From an uncultured Armatimonadota bacterium (lineage in GTDB: Bacteria > Armatimonadota > Fimbriimonadia > Fimbriimonadales > Fimbriimonadaceae), in NCBI GenBank assembly GCA_903904815.1, contig CAIVDU010000022.1, forward strand, positions 20,083 through 84,082: 64,000 nucleotides of DNA. Direction: 5' to 3'. Both the position numbers and the translations under genes were made by a program. This document shows positions 45,846 to 54,392 of this stretch, piece by piece (positions within the stretch are counted from its first letter, which is position 1; each line of letters begins with the position of its first letter). Under the pieces are notes generated by a model, which worked only from the letters and a program-made list of their open reading frames with translations, was not told the DNA's origin and did no database searches.

Positions 45846-46492
45846 CGTTTGATGAGTTGAAGGCAACTGCGGAACGCTGCACGTCTTGCTCCCTCTCCCA
45901 GCGCCGTACCCATGTTGTGTTTGGTGAGGGCAACATCCACTCGCCTCTCGTGTTGGTCGGTGAGGGCCCGGGAGACAACGAGGACAAGCTTGGTCGTCCC
46001 TTTGTCGGGCGGGCAGGCAAGCTACTAGACCAAGCCATCGAAGAGGCTGGACTCACCCGCGCGCAGATCTACATTACTAACACCGTGAAGTGTCGAGCAG
46101 CCGATTGGTCCTCGGGAAAGCCGGTGAACCGGCCTCCGACTGACGAAGAAACGCTGGCCTGTCGCCAATGGCTCGTGCCTCAATTAGGACTGATCCAACC
46201 GAAAGTGATTCTGTGCATTGGGGCTCCTAGCGCGAAGAACCTTATTCGGAAAAATTTCAAAATCACCCAGGAACGTGGGAAGTACTTTCCGTGTGAATAC
46301 GCTAAGACCGCCATCGCGACGCTGCACCCTTCGTACATTCTACGGGCGATGAACATGGGTGGCGACGGTGGCTACTCGCTGCTGGTGCAAGACATCGCGA
46401 AAGCTCACGAAGCGGCCGTTAGATTGTCGACTCCCAAAGTAGGCGCCACCGGTCAAGAACTCGCTGGCGCCCCCGATTTACCCGTCTGTTAA
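45842..46492 (+). CDS. Uracil-DNA glycosylase, family 4 (Fe-S)
   Basis: A 216-residue family 4 UDG that removes uracil from DNA. Motif A is GEGPGDNED, motif B LHPSYILR. The Fe-S cluster cysteines fit Cys-x-x-Cys in CTSCSL, a Cys in NTVKC, and later Cys residues around CIGAPSAKNL and FPCEYA. It is co-translated with the HIT gene; its stop lies within the operator that precedes fucI. Confidence 0.92.
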   Translation: MTFDELKATAERCTSCSLSQRRTHVVFGEGNIHSPLVLVGEGPGDNEDKLGRPFVGRAGKLLDQAIEEAGLTRAQIYITNTVKCRAADWSSGKPVNRPPTDEETLACRQWLVPQLGLIQPKVILCIGAPSAKNLIRKNFKITQERGKYFPCEYAKTAIATLHPSYILRAMNMGGDGGYSLLVQDIAKAHEAAVRLSTPKVGATGQELAGAPDLPVC

Positions 46493-46500
46493 CGTTCACC
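46487..46500. promoter_or_regulatory. LacI-family operator, site 2 (before fucI)
   Basis: TGTTAACGTTCACC shares the left half TGTTAACGT and the general dyad with site 1 at 32205 (TGTTAACGTGAACA). It lies 33 bases before the fucI ATG and across the UDG stop codon. The match to a LacI-type palindrome 14 kb away supports one regulator for both loci. Confidence 0.6.
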
Positions 46501-46533
46501 GATGCCTGAGTCTCGGGTAAAACCCGGCCATCT

Positions 46534-48351
46534 ATGGCCGACGTTGCGTCTCTTAAGACCCTTCCGCCCACCAATCGCCTTCGCGGCGATCTTCCCAAAT
46601 TAGGCATTCGCCCGACGATCGATGGTCGTTATGGCGGAGTCCGTGAATCGCTTGAAGATGTCACGATGGGGATGGCCAAATCGGTAGCCGACCTGATCCA
46701 ATCTCGGGTGCGGCACGCCTGTGGACTTCCAGTAGAAGTCGTGATTGCCGACACTTGCATTGGGGGCTTTGCCGAAGCGGCGGAGTGTGAGGCCAAGTTC
46801 CAACGTGAAGGTGTTGGCGTCTCCCTTACCGTAACTCCGTGCTGGTGTTACGGTACGGAGACGGTCGACACCGACCCTCATCGACCGAAGGCAATCTGGG
46901 GATTTAATGGCACGGACCGGCCGGGCGCCGTGTACCTAGCGGCTGCGCTGGCAGGCCAGACTCAGAAGGGCCTGCCCACGTTTGGGATTTACGGCAAGGA
47001 TGTCCAGGATCTCGGTGATACCGAGATTCCCGCCGACGTCGAAGCAAAAATCCTAAGGTTCGTCCGAGCTGGCATCGCAGTGGCCGAAATGAGAGGCAAG
47101 AGCTACTTGGCGATGGGTGGCGTGAGTATGGGCATCGCGGGGTCCATCGTCGACCAAGAGTTCTTTGCCAAGTTTCTCGGTTTGCGCGTCGAATCGATCG
47201 ACATGTCGGAGTTCATCGGTCGGATCAACAAGGGAATTTTTGATCCAGAGGAGTATGCGCTAGCGCTCAGTTGGGTCAAGGCGAACTGTCCAGAAGGACC
47301 CGATATCAATCCGGCCGACAAACAGCGATCGCGAGCGCAAAAGGACGAAGACTGGGAAACCTGCGTCAAGATGGCGCTCATTGCGCGCGACATTATGGTC
47401 GGAAACCCTCGGCTTGCCGAGCTTGGCTTCTTCGAGCAGGCCCAAGGACGCAATGCGATCGCCGGCGGATTTCAAGGACAGCGACAGTGGACCGATCATT
47501 TCCCCAACGGAGACTTCCTTGAGGCGATTCTCACGACTAGTTTCGACTGGAACGGGATTCGCCAGCCATACATCGTTGCCACCGAGAACGACTCGCTCAA
47601 TGGGGCTTCGATGCTTATCGGACATCTGTTGACGGGCGCCGCTCAGCTCTTCAGCGACGTCCGGACGTATTGGTCACCGGAGGCGGTGAAGCGAGTGACC
47701 GGACACACCCTCACGGGACGTGCGGCAGGTGGCATCCTGCACCTCATCAACTCTGGCCCGTCGGCACTCGACTTTACCGGTGAGCAGAAAGCGGCAGATG
47801 GATCGCATGCGGTCAAACCGTGGTGGGAAGTCACTCCTGAGGAAGCCGCGAAATGCCTCGATGCCACTCAATGGCGAGCGAGCGATCTTGGCTACTTCCC
47901 GGCCGGAGGCTGGTCCACCGACTTCACATCGCAGGGCGACATGCCGGTGACGATGTTCCGTATTAATCTTGCCGCCGGTCTTGGACCAGTGCTTCAAATT
48001 GCTGAGGGCTATACGGTCTCGCTGCCGGATAGCGTGCACGATGCGCTGGACGCCCGAACGAGCCCCACCTGGCCCACGACGTGGTTTGTTCCTCGCCTGA
48101 CCGGCCGCGGGGCATTCTCCGACGTCTACAACGTCATGGCGCACTGGGGGGCAAACCATGGATCCATCTCCTATGGCCACATCGGAGCCGACCTGGTGAC
48201 CATCGCGTCGATTCTGCGAATCCCAGTTGAAATGCACAACCTGAGCGATGAGGATCTCTTCCGCCCGAGTTCCTGGCATCGGTTTGGGGCTGGTTCGGAT
48301 CCGGTCGGAGCCGACTACCGAGCTTGCTCCGCGTACGGTCCTCTGTACTAA
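46534..48351 (+). CDS. fucI: L-fucose isomerase
   Basis: A 605-residue ketol isomerase close to the usual 590-residue size; it converts L-fucose to L-fuculose (and D-arabinose to ribulose). The N-terminal [20 protein letters not shown], the glutamate/aspartate metal site in [14 protein letters not shown] and the His in [18 protein letters not shown] fit the family. It starts 42 bases after the UDG gene with no Shine-Dalgarno (hairpin-like CGGGTAAAACCCG lies in the leader). A LacI-type operator just upstream suggests separate, repressed transcription. No fuculokinase or aldolase is in the window. Confidence 0.95.
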   Translation: MADVASLKTLPPTNRLRGDLPKLGIRPTIDGRYGGVRESLEDVTMGMAKSVADLIQSRVRHACGLPVEVVIADTCIGGFAEAAECEAKFQREGVGVSLTVTPCWCYGTETVDTDPHRPKAIWGFNGTDRPGAVYLAAALAGQTQKGLPTFGIYGKDVQDLGDTEIPADVEAKILRFVRAGIAVAEMRGKSYLAMGGVSMGIAGSIVDQEFFAKFLGLRVESIDMSEFIGRINKGIFDPEEYALALSWVKANCPEGPDINPADKQRSRAQKDEDWETCVKMALIARDIMVGNPRLAELGFFEQAQGRNAIAGGFQGQRQWTDHFPNGDFLEAILTTSFDWNGIRQPYIVATENDSLNGASMLIGHLLTGAAQLFSDVRTYWSPEAVKRVTGHTLTGRAAGGILHLINSGPSALDFTGEQKAADGSHAVKPWWEVTPEEAAKCLDATQWRASDLGYFPAGGWSTDFTSQGDMPVTMFRINLAAGLGPVLQIAEGYTVSLPDSVHDALDARTSPTWPTTWFVPRLTGRGAFSDVYNVMAHWGANHGSISYGHIGADLVTIASILRIPVEMHNLSDEDLFRPSSWHRFGAGSDPVGADYRACSAYGPLY

Positions 48352-48352
48352 G

Positions 48353-48387
48353 CAAAAAAGGGAGATTGGACGAGTCCAGTCTCCCTT
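48353..48387 (-). terminator. Terminator of Doc-like gene
   Basis: A 14-bp stem (AAGGGAGA-type arms, one G-T wobble), 2-base loop, followed on the minus strand by TTTTTTGC. It starts just past the fucI stop, so it likely ends both converging transcripts. Confidence 0.85.
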
Positions 48388-48409
48388 ACAACCGTGAACA
48401 AGAACGCCT

Positions 48410-48865
48410 CTACGCTACTGGCACTGGATTCGCTAACTTGGCGATCGTGTCCGGATAGGCGCGGAGGACTGACTCAATTGTTGCACGAACGCTCGGCTTG
48501 TGACCGTGATCGTCGTGGTGAGCATGCTGGACACGAGCCTTGAAGTCTGCAGAGTTGGTGAGGACCGACTGTAAGAACGTTGCTCCGCTGAGGTCCTCAA
48601 GTTCGAACGAAAATCCATTGATCTCGAGGAACGCGATCACACCAATCAGCCCGGTGAGTTCATTCAACTCCGCCAGCGGTTTGAGGCTGACAAAGCCCCT
48701 CAGAAATCGCTCGGCTTGGGCGGGGACGTCCTTCGATTCTCCGTAGGCGTACTGATAGTAGGTCGCTTCTTCCAGCTTTGCATAGTTAAACCCGTTGACC
48801 TTTTTCCCAACTTGGAGGTTGATCCAGAGGATATCTTGGACAGTCAAATAGTTAAGCAGACCCAT
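48410..48865 (-). CDS. Doc/Fic-fold protein lacking the catalytic motif
   Basis: A 151-residue protein whose fold cues match Doc (death-on-curing): an opening LTVQDILWIN, then a FNYAKLEEATYYQYAYGES helix, and a helix ending GVIAFLEINGFS. The Fic/Doc active-site loop HPFxDGNKR is replaced by LKPLAELNELT: the His is Lys-Pro-shifted, and the GNK(R/G) anchor is missing. Kinase or AMP-transfer activity is therefore unlikely. No antitoxin lies next to it. A His/Asp cluster (HAHHDDHGH, about 114-122) might bind a metal. A structural or binding role seems more likely. Confidence 0.7.
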   Translation of the reverse strand: MGLLNYLTVQDILWINLQVGKKVNGFNYAKLEEATYYQYAYGESKDVPAQAERFLRGFVSLKPLAELNELTGLIGVIAFLEINGFSFELEDLSGATFLQSVLTNSADFKARVQHAHHDDHGHKPSVRATIESVLRAYPDTIAKLANPVPVA

Positions 48866-48974
48866 GTTTAAACTCGGCGGCCAAAGGCGACTCAGTTTAC
48901 TTGCCTTGAGAACGATGCCGCCAGATCATTGAACCCTCGAAGTCCCAATCGGCACAGAGTAACGAGGTGAATGA

Positions 48975-50411
48975 ATGCATCGCGGGTTAACTTGGATCGG
49001 ATCGTTGGGCTTGTTGGCAATTGGCTGGAATATTTCCGGGTGTGCCAAGGCGTCGGCTCAGTCGTCTGAGGGGGCACAGGTAGGGGATAGGTCACTGGAT
49101 CTGACAGTCTACAAATCCGACTTCGCGGAAGTGAGAGATACACGAAATGTGACCCTCAGCGGCGGCTCGACCCACGTGGAACTCCGGGATGTGAGCAAGG
49201 CACTGGATCCCAAGTCGGTCATCTTTGAGTGGCCTGGCCAGGAGGGCCGCGAAGTGACGTCCAACACCTATGACTTGGGGGTTGGAAGCGGTGATGGCCT
49301 GCTCAAGCGGTTCGTCGGGCATGAAGTCGAACTGGTGTGGCGATCGAACAATGGCTCGGAGGGTCAACGCCTTAAGGGCACTCTCGAACTCGCCGACAAC
49401 GGCATCGTCCTAAAGGTGGGAGACAAGTTCTATGTGAACCCCGACGGAACGATTATTGCTCCGAGTGGTGAAAATCTGGTCACGTCACCCACGCTCTCGG
49501 CCGACGTCCAAAGTGGGGCTCCCGGCGAGGCCAAGCTTCGAACCACCTATTTGAGTCACGGGATGAGTTGGAGCGCCGATTACGTGGGGACACTTTCCCC
49601 CGATAGTGACTTCATGCGACTTGACTGTTGGGCATCCGTCACGAATCGCACTGGAACTGACTTTCCCCACGCCCATATCACCCTCGTCACCGGAAGCCCG
49701 AACGTGGTCATGGAACCCCAAGTCGAATTGATGGCTGCGGCTCCGAAGGCGATGGCCGGGGACATCGGAGGATTTCCGGGCGGGCGCAGCAACGCCTACG
49801 TCAAAGCGCCTCGGTCGGTTGGCGAAATGTATTCCTATGAAGTAAAGCTACCAGCAACCATTCAGCAAGATCAGATGACCCGAGTGAGCATGCTCTCGGC
49901 GAATCGAGTGCCGATCAAACGGGACTACAGCATCGCGCTTGCGCCGGGGACAGGTGACGCGAATCGGCAAACCGCCCAGATGGCAATCTCGTTCGTGAAC
50001 CGCACCGATTCAGGGCTTGGCAAGGCGCTGCCGCAGGGCGGAATCCGCGTCTACGAACCTTCTGGGGACCGAGAGGTCTATATCGGTGGAAGCAGCCTGG
50101 GAGACGTTCCGAAGGATGACAAGGTTGACCTAACCCTTACTGACGCAATCGATGTCTACTCCCGTTCGAAGGTGGTCAAGACTCAAAGGATCGACAAGCA
50201 CCGCTACGTACGGAGTTATCATGCCGACCTGTACAACGAGAAAAAGAAAGACATTTCTTTGAGGGTGGTTTACCAAACCGACGAGGTGGACAAGATCGTC
50301 TCCCAATCGATCAAGGGTCTTCGAAAGGACGCCACGACCCTCGAATGGAAAATCGTGGTTCCCGCAGGACAACATCTGCCCCTGGATTTCAGCATTCAGA
50401 GCCGCTACTAA
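48975..50411 (+). CDS. DUF4139 domain lipoprotein
   Basis: A 478-residue exported protein. A lipoprotein signal ends in ISGC (Cys23). The early strand VYKSDFAEVRDTRNVTL and VELRDVSKALDPKSVIFEW, then LRTTYLSHGMSWSADYVGTL and the C-terminal VKTQRIDKHRYVRSYHADLYN segment, fit DUF4139. Function of the family is not known. GAGGTGA about seven bases upstream supports the ATG at 48975. Single gene closed by a perfect terminator. Confidence 0.88.
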   Translation: MHRGLTWIGSLGLLAIGWNISGCAKASAQSSEGAQVGDRSLDLTVYKSDFAEVRDTRNVTLSGGSTHVELRDVSKALDPKSVIFEWPGQEGREVTSNTYDLGVGSGDGLLKRFVGHEVELVWRSNNGSEGQRLKGTLELADNGIVLKVGDKFYVNPDGTIIAPSGENLVTSPTLSADVQSGAPGEAKLRTTYLSHGMSWSADYVGTLSPDSDFMRLDCWASVTNRTGTDFPHAHITLVTGSPNVVMEPQVELMAAAPKAMAGDIGGFPGGRSNAYVKAPRSVGEMYSYEVKLPATIQQDQMTRVSMLSANRVPIKRDYSIALAPGTGDANRQTAQMAISFVNRTDSGLGKALPQGGIRVYEPSGDREVYIGGSSLGDVPKDDKVDLTLTDAIDVYSRSKVVKTQRIDKHRYVRSYHADLYNEKKKDISLRVVYQTDEVDKIVSQSIKGLRKDATTLEWKIVVPAGQHLPLDFSIQSRY

Positions 50412-50450
50412 ACAAGAAGAGCCCCGGCGTAGCCGTGGCTCTTCTTGTTT
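50411..50450 (+). terminator. Rho-independent terminator after DUF4139 gene
   Basis: A perfect 13-bp stem AACAAGAAGAGCC/GGCTCTTCTTGTT with a 13-base loop, overlapping the stop codon and ending in TTTCC. The mirrored A/T arms allow action in both directions, including for the minus-strand small gene at 50481. Confidence 0.9.
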
Positions 50451-50480
50451 CCTACGTTGTAAGCGAAGTCACTTAGTTTG

Positions 50481-50714
50481 TTAGGCTGCGTTCGCTTGCC
50501 AAGCTCGATCATGAGCTTCGTCGTTAAGGGACACACTGAGCCTGAGCTCTTGAGCATGCGTCAAGCCACCATGCCGATGTTGCTTTAGTGCGGCAACTGG
50601 CTTTTTGATAGCCTTGTCTTTGAATTGGTGAGTGATCCACTCTTGCGTGTTCTTGAGCTTGCTCAAAAAGACTCTTGCCTTGCGGCGTCGCCAAGCTCGG
50701 TTGCGTTCAGTCAT
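50481..50714 (-). CDS. Small basic protein of unknown function
   Basis: 77 residues from the ATG at 50714, preceded by GAGGA eight bases upstream. The N-terminus TERNRAWRRRKARVFLSKL is strongly basic and helical, and the remainder is His/Lys-rich. The frame stays open upstream to 51029, but that part runs against the DoxX gene and lacks a ribosome site, so I start at 50714. It may bind nucleic acid (guess from charge alone). Confidence 0.55.
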   Translation of the reverse strand: MTERNRAWRRRKARVFLSKLKNTQEWITHQFKDKAIKKPVAALKQHRHGGLTHAQELRLSVSLNDEAHDRAWQANAA

Positions 50715-50857
50715 AACACTAATCCTCTTGGTTGTCTCCCGTTTTTTGTTACTCGTAAGGAAGCGGTGACGTTCCACAACCGGCGGCATTGCGGGGTAAA
50801 AACCGGGACCGTCCCAAGCAACTTTGGCAGGAATCTGGGTTTCATTAAAGACAAGGC

Positions 50858-51262
50858 ATGTGCAAGATACCGGCTTGGAGCATCTGGGTTGTTCGAATTT
50901 GCCTTGCTGCCCTATGGGCCTTTGAAGGGGTTTGGACGAAGGTGATCGTTCAAGACCCTCATGAACTAGGCATCGTAACGACCGCCGCATCAAAATTAGG
51001 CCTCCCGGGCCGCCCCACCATGATTGCAATTGGGCTTGCGGAAGGCATACTGGCGGTTGTCATCTTAGTTGGTTGGAAAAATCGCTTGGTTGCCTGTGTC
51101 CAGGCTGGCGCACTGCTTACAATGAACGTGCTGGGAATCGTGATGGGGGGTGGAGAGATCAAAGATCCGGTGAGCCTCTTGGTGCACAACCTTCCTACGT
51201 TTGCCTGCATTGCCCTCTTAGCGGCCTTAGGAGGCGTCGATCGAGCAAGCCGAGAGATCTAA
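50858..51262 (+). CDS. DoxX-like membrane protein
   Basis: A 134-residue four-helix membrane protein of the DoxX-like type: RICLAALWAFEGVWTKV (helix 1), then ending helices near 57-75, 84-102 and 110-126. DoxX relatives are quinone- or redox-associated or of unknown role. It is the first gene of a five-gene operon; its last 23 bases overlap the next gene, whose Shine-Dalgarno lies within its coding sequence. Confidence 0.8.
   Translation: MCKIPAWSIWVVRICLAALWAFEGVWTKVIVQDPHELGIVTTAASKLGLPGRPTMIAIGLAEGILAVVILVGWKNRLVACVQAGALLTMNVLGIVMGGGEIKDPVSLLVHNLPTFACIALLAALGGVDRASREI
51229..51234 (+). promoter_or_regulatory. Perfect Shine-Dalgarno before an ATC start
   Basis: AGGAGG inside the DoxX gene, five bases before ATC at 51240. 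In this frame a TAG stop lies just upstream (51228-51230), and no ATG, GTG or TTG occurs until 51465. The ribosome site therefore identifies ATC 51240 as the likely start of the DUF3419 gene. Confidence 0.7.
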
Positions 51263-52343
51263 CCTCTGGGAACAGGGGAGCCGACTCAAGTCGGGTGACA
51301 CGCATCAGATCCTTTTTGGGCACGTCCAAGAGGACACTTCCCTTGAGGCAAGCCTCGCTGTTGGCGCCCGAGCACTCTGTATTGCGTCGGGTGGGGAGAC
51401 TGCGTTCGACTTACTCCTTGGCGGCGCCAAGGACGTTATCGCAATCGACATCAACCCGGCCCAGGTGCTGTTGGTTCATCTCAAGGCCACGATCTTCCGA
51501 ACTTTGCCGGATTCCGAAATCAATTACGCATTTCTTAAAGATGGTAGGCCAGCATTTGAACAGCTAAAGGGCAGACTTCCGAGAGAGGTATGCGATTACT
51601 TCGATTCCCACCAAGCCAGCCTCGAACGCGGTCTAATTGACTCGGGAAAAATAGATCGGGACCTAAGAAGGGCGATGAATCTATTTCAACAATTCGTCCA
51701 TTCACGAAAGAAGATTCAGACGCTTATCGAGCAACCTACGATTGAAGCTCAAGCGCGGTATTTTTCCAACCAATGGAATACTCCACATTTCCGACTAGGC
51801 CTCAAGCTCGCGTTCAACCCACTCGTTCTCAAGAGAGTCTTCGGCCGACAATTTGGATCCCTAGCCCCGAAGCAGTTTGGGGACCAAGTACGGCAGGACC
51901 TTGAGAAAGTGCTCACCACCGTCCCGCTCGAAGACAATCCTTATGTATGGCAGACCTTTTTTGGGTCCTACCCCGAAGACGCCCTACCCGATTGGCTGAC
52001 CCCGTTCGGACATCGTCGAATGGCCCAAGTGATTTCCCGATTAGGCTTAGAGGTCGGAGACGTGGCGGACTGGATGTCAGTCCAACCGGAGCCCCTCTTG
52101 ACTCTTGTATGTCTTTCAAACGTCCTCGACTCGGGCGGAGAACCTGAGCGGAAGAGATTGATTGAAGGACTGCATAAGACCATGTTGCCTGGAGGACATG
52201 TCGTTGCCAGAAGCCTGTTCAACCACCCGATCGGGCTTGATCATCTGAGTCAGAGTCGCTTGGTTCGAGTGGATGTCTCGGGTTGGGTCGACCGGTCGCT
52301 CATGTGCCGAAACGTAGAGGTGTATCGATGGTCCACAAGCTAA
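51240..52343 (+). CDS. DUF3419 family (BtaA-like) SAM:aminocarboxypropyl transferase, apparent ATC start
   Basis: A 367-residue protein if translated from ATC. The N-terminal segment holds what the family needs: FGHVQEDTSLE, the SAM-binding IASGGETAFDLLL, then AIDINPAQVLLVHLK. The first conventional start, GTG at 51465, would remove this site. Later family cues are YFSNQWNTPHFRLGLKLAF and the CLSNVLDSGG acidic loop near the C-terminus. BtaA moves the 3-amino-3-carboxypropyl group of SAM to diacylglycerol in betaine-lipid synthesis; DUF3419 also contains other transferases. It is followed by a DUF2071 and a methyltransferase-like gene, overlapping the former by 16 bases. Confidence 0.8.
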   Translation: MEQAERSNLWEQGSRLKSGDTHQILFGHVQEDTSLEASLAVGARALCIASGGETAFDLLLGGAKDVIAIDINPAQVLLVHLKATIFRTLPDSEINYAFLKDGRPAFEQLKGRLPREVCDYFDSHQASLERGLIDSGKIDRDLRRAMNLFQQFVHSRKKIQTLIEQPTIEAQARYFSNQWNTPHFRLGLKLAFNPLVLKRVFGRQFGSLAPKQFGDQVRQDLEKVLTTVPLEDNPYVWQTFFGSYPEDALPDWLTPFGHRRMAQVISRLGLEVGDVADWMSVQPEPLLTLVCLSNVLDSGGEPERKRLIEGLHKTMLPGGHVVARSLFNHPIGLDHLSQSRLVRVDVSGWVDRSLMCRNVEVYRWSTS

Positions 52344-53107
52344 AACGACATCCCATCGCGGTCAAGGCTTTCTTCCGCCACTCGCTGGTTCTGACTTACG
52401 CTGTCCCCAAGGACGTCGTAACACCCCTTCTGCCTCCTGGTTTGACCGCCGATTGCCATGGTGACTGGGCTTTCTTGGCCGTCGCGATGGTGCAGACAGA
52501 ACGCCTTCGACCCGTTGGGATACCCAACTGGCTCGGACAGTCATTTTTCCTCACGGGGTACCGCCTCTTCACGCGATTTCATGCCGCCAACGGAAAGACG
52601 CTTCGGGGTCTCAAGGTCATTCGCAGCGACACCGACCGGCGCTCCATGCAAATCCTAGGAAACGCTTTCACGCACTATGGCTATCGTCTCGTCGACATCG
52701 AGGTCGAGTCCACGCCAGACGAACTCTCCATTCAGGTGTCCAGCGCCGACGGCACTTCTGATCTGTCGGTCGTGGCTCACTTGAATCAGGAAGGCCTTCC
52801 GCCGGGAAGCGTCTTCCAGAACGGCAAGGAGGCGAGAAGGTTCGCGGGCCCGATGCCCTTCACCTTCGACTACGAGCCCGAAACGGGTTCGATGGTGGTG
52901 GTCGAGGGAGTCCGGAAGGAGTGGAATCCGAAGATGATCCAAGCTGATGTCGCTGAGCTTGCCTTTCTCAAGCAAGCCCCGTTCGACCGCGTCCAGCCAA
53001 TCCTTTCGAGCGCGTTTTACATTCACGATGTGCACTATCGCTGGCGCCCCGGGGACGTCATGGGCATCTCTGATGAGGCTTCGAGCCTACATCCCCGAGA
53101 GCCGTGA
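52328..53107 (+). CDS. DUF2071 / acetoacetate-decarboxylase-like fold protein
   Basis: A 259-residue protein. The N-terminal FFRHSLVLTYAVPKDVVTPLLPPGL and the FLTGYRLFTRF strand match DUF2071-type proteins, which share the acetoacetate decarboxylase fold; no Schiff-base lysine can be assigned. The function of this group is unknown. The ATG at 52328 overlaps the DUF3419 gene by 16 bases, so translation is coupled. Confidence 0.7.
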   Translation: MVHKLKRHPIAVKAFFRHSLVLTYAVPKDVVTPLLPPGLTADCHGDWAFLAVAMVQTERLRPVGIPNWLGQSFFLTGYRLFTRFHAANGKTLRGLKVIRSDTDRRSMQILGNAFTHYGYRLVDIEVESTPDELSIQVSSADGTSDLSVVAHLNQEGLPPGSVFQNGKEARRFAGPMPFTFDYEPETGSMVVVEGVRKEWNPKMIQADVAELAFLKQAPFDRVQPILSSAFYIHDVHYRWRPGDVMGISDEASSLHPREP

Positions 53108-53162
53108 GTAAGCTTCAGGGAACTATCGTGAGAGTTTGTCCCTCTCTCCTTTAGGAGTAACC

Positions 53163-53915
53163 ATGAGCCAAGACCCCTATCGCGGTTTGAAAGATGTAGT
53201 TCGGTACAACCGCCACCAATACGGCGCAGCGGCGGCGGTCATTGCCCTCAGTGCGGCGGTGGCAGGATCCAAGCGAGTTCCCTCGCTGCTGCGGCTTGCG
53301 GCAGGACTGGTAGGAGCGGGGACGGCGGCGCTTTCGGTCAGCTCACTCGTCGCAACTCATTGGATCTACGATCGAAGCAAACTGCGCCATTGGTTCTGGC
53401 TCGATAGCCTCACCGGCGGGACCCCGAAACACTGGACAAACATCCACTGCGGGCTCGATGACTCGACCCAGATCCTGACTTCGAGGTGGGGACCGCCGGA
53501 CACGGTGCTGGACATTTTTGATAAGGGCTCGATGACCGAGCCCTCCATTCGAAGAGCCCGCCAGTTGTCGACGCCGGGCGTCCCGTCGGTGATCGCAAAC
53601 TTTAGGAAGCTTCCGCCGGACGACGACTCGCAAGATCTCGTTGTGGCGATCTTTTGTTTGCACGAGTTCCGAAAGCGAGAGGATCGCGAGGCGATCTTCA
53701 CCGAAATCGCTCGTATTCTGCATCGCGATGGCCGGCTGGTGATCGTAGAGCACCTAAGGGACGAGGCTAATTTTGCGGCCTTTGGACCGGGGGCGATGCA
53801 CTTCTGGTCAAGAGAGGAGTGGCTGTCCTTGGCCGAGCACAGCGGCATGATGCTCGTCGCCGAGACCTCGGTGACTCCGTTTGTGAGGGGGTTCGCGTTC
53901 GCTCGATTGACCTAA
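53163..53915 (+). CDS. Membrane-anchored methyltransferase-like protein
   Basis: A 250-residue protein with a hydrophobic N-terminal segment (about 22-62, one or two membrane helices) followed by a class I methyltransferase core. Post-SAM strands are visible: DLVVAIFCLHEFRK, EIARILHRDGRLVIVEHLRD and the FARL end, as in ubiE/menaquinone-like methyltransferases. The first SAM glycine motif is weak (DTVLDIFDKGSMT), so catalysis is not certain. AGGAG six bases before the ATG sets the start. Next to a DUF3419 gene, a lipid head-group methylation role is a reasonable inference. Confidence 0.75.
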   Translation: MSQDPYRGLKDVVRYNRHQYGAAAAVIALSAAVAGSKRVPSLLRLAAGLVGAGTAALSVSSLVATHWIYDRSKLRHWFWLDSLTGGTPKHWTNIHCGLDDSTQILTSRWGPPDTVLDIFDKGSMTEPSIRRARQLSTPGVPSVIANFRKLPPDDDSQDLVVAIFCLHEFRKREDREAIFTEIARILHRDGRLVIVEHLRDEANFAAFGPGAMHFWSREEWLSLAEHSGMMLVAETSVTPFVRGFAFARLT

Positions 53916-53920
53916 CGTTG

Positions 53921-54325
53921 ATGTGGAATCTTCGAGTGGCCGGAGTTCTCCTCATCCTACTGGCCCTGCTCCACCTGTCCTTTCCCAAGAGGTTCAATTG
54001 GCGCGAGGAATTTCGGTCCGTCAGCCTGCTTTCACGCCAGATGTTCTACGTCCACACCGGCTTTATCGGGCTGGTTGTCTTTCTGAACGGGTTGCTGTTT
54101 TTGTTCCTAGCGCCCGAGCTTTTGACTCGCACATCCCTCAGTTCGGGGATCCTCGGGGGAGTCACCGTGTTTTGGGCCACCCGGTTCGTGATCCAATTCT
54201 GGGGATACAGTGCAGATCTGTGGAGAGGCAAACGATTTGAAACGACGATCCACGTCGTCGCCACCCTGGTTTGGACGTACCTCACCTTGAGTTCTGGACT
54301 CGCCCTGATCGCCAGCTTGAGTTGA
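53921..54325 (+). CDS. Uncharacterised four-helix membrane protein
   Basis: A 134-residue integral membrane protein starting MWNLRVAGVLLILLALLHLSF, with further helices near 48-66, 78-96 and 108-128. No family recognised. It begins five bases after the methyltransferase stop and closes the DoxX-DUF3419-DUF2071-methyltransferase operon. The frame is open upstream to a GTG at 53819, but that part lies inside the methyltransferase. Confidence 0.75.
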   Translation: MWNLRVAGVLLILLALLHLSFPKRFNWREEFRSVSLLSRQMFYVHTGFIGLVVFLNGLLFLFLAPELLTRTSLSSGILGGVTVFWATRFVIQFWGYSADLWRGKRFETTIHVVATLVWTYLTLSSGLALIASLS

Positions 54326-54392
54326 CCAGAATCCCAAATTCAAAGCTCATCCCGTGGACATTTCACGAATTTGTTAATTCTCGTTCGTCCCC

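Noticed and set aside
48410..48865. Active Doc toxin of a toxin-antitoxin pair
   Set aside because: The catalytic loop is missing and no antitoxin is adjacent.
50715..51029. N-terminal extension of the small basic protein
   Set aside because: It runs against the DoxX gene, has no ribosome site, and the ATG at 50714 has GAGGA upstream.
51073..51567. Plus-strand open frame covering the DUF3419 N-terminus
   Set aside because: Wrong frame; the frame with IASGGETA and AIDINPAQ is the coding one.
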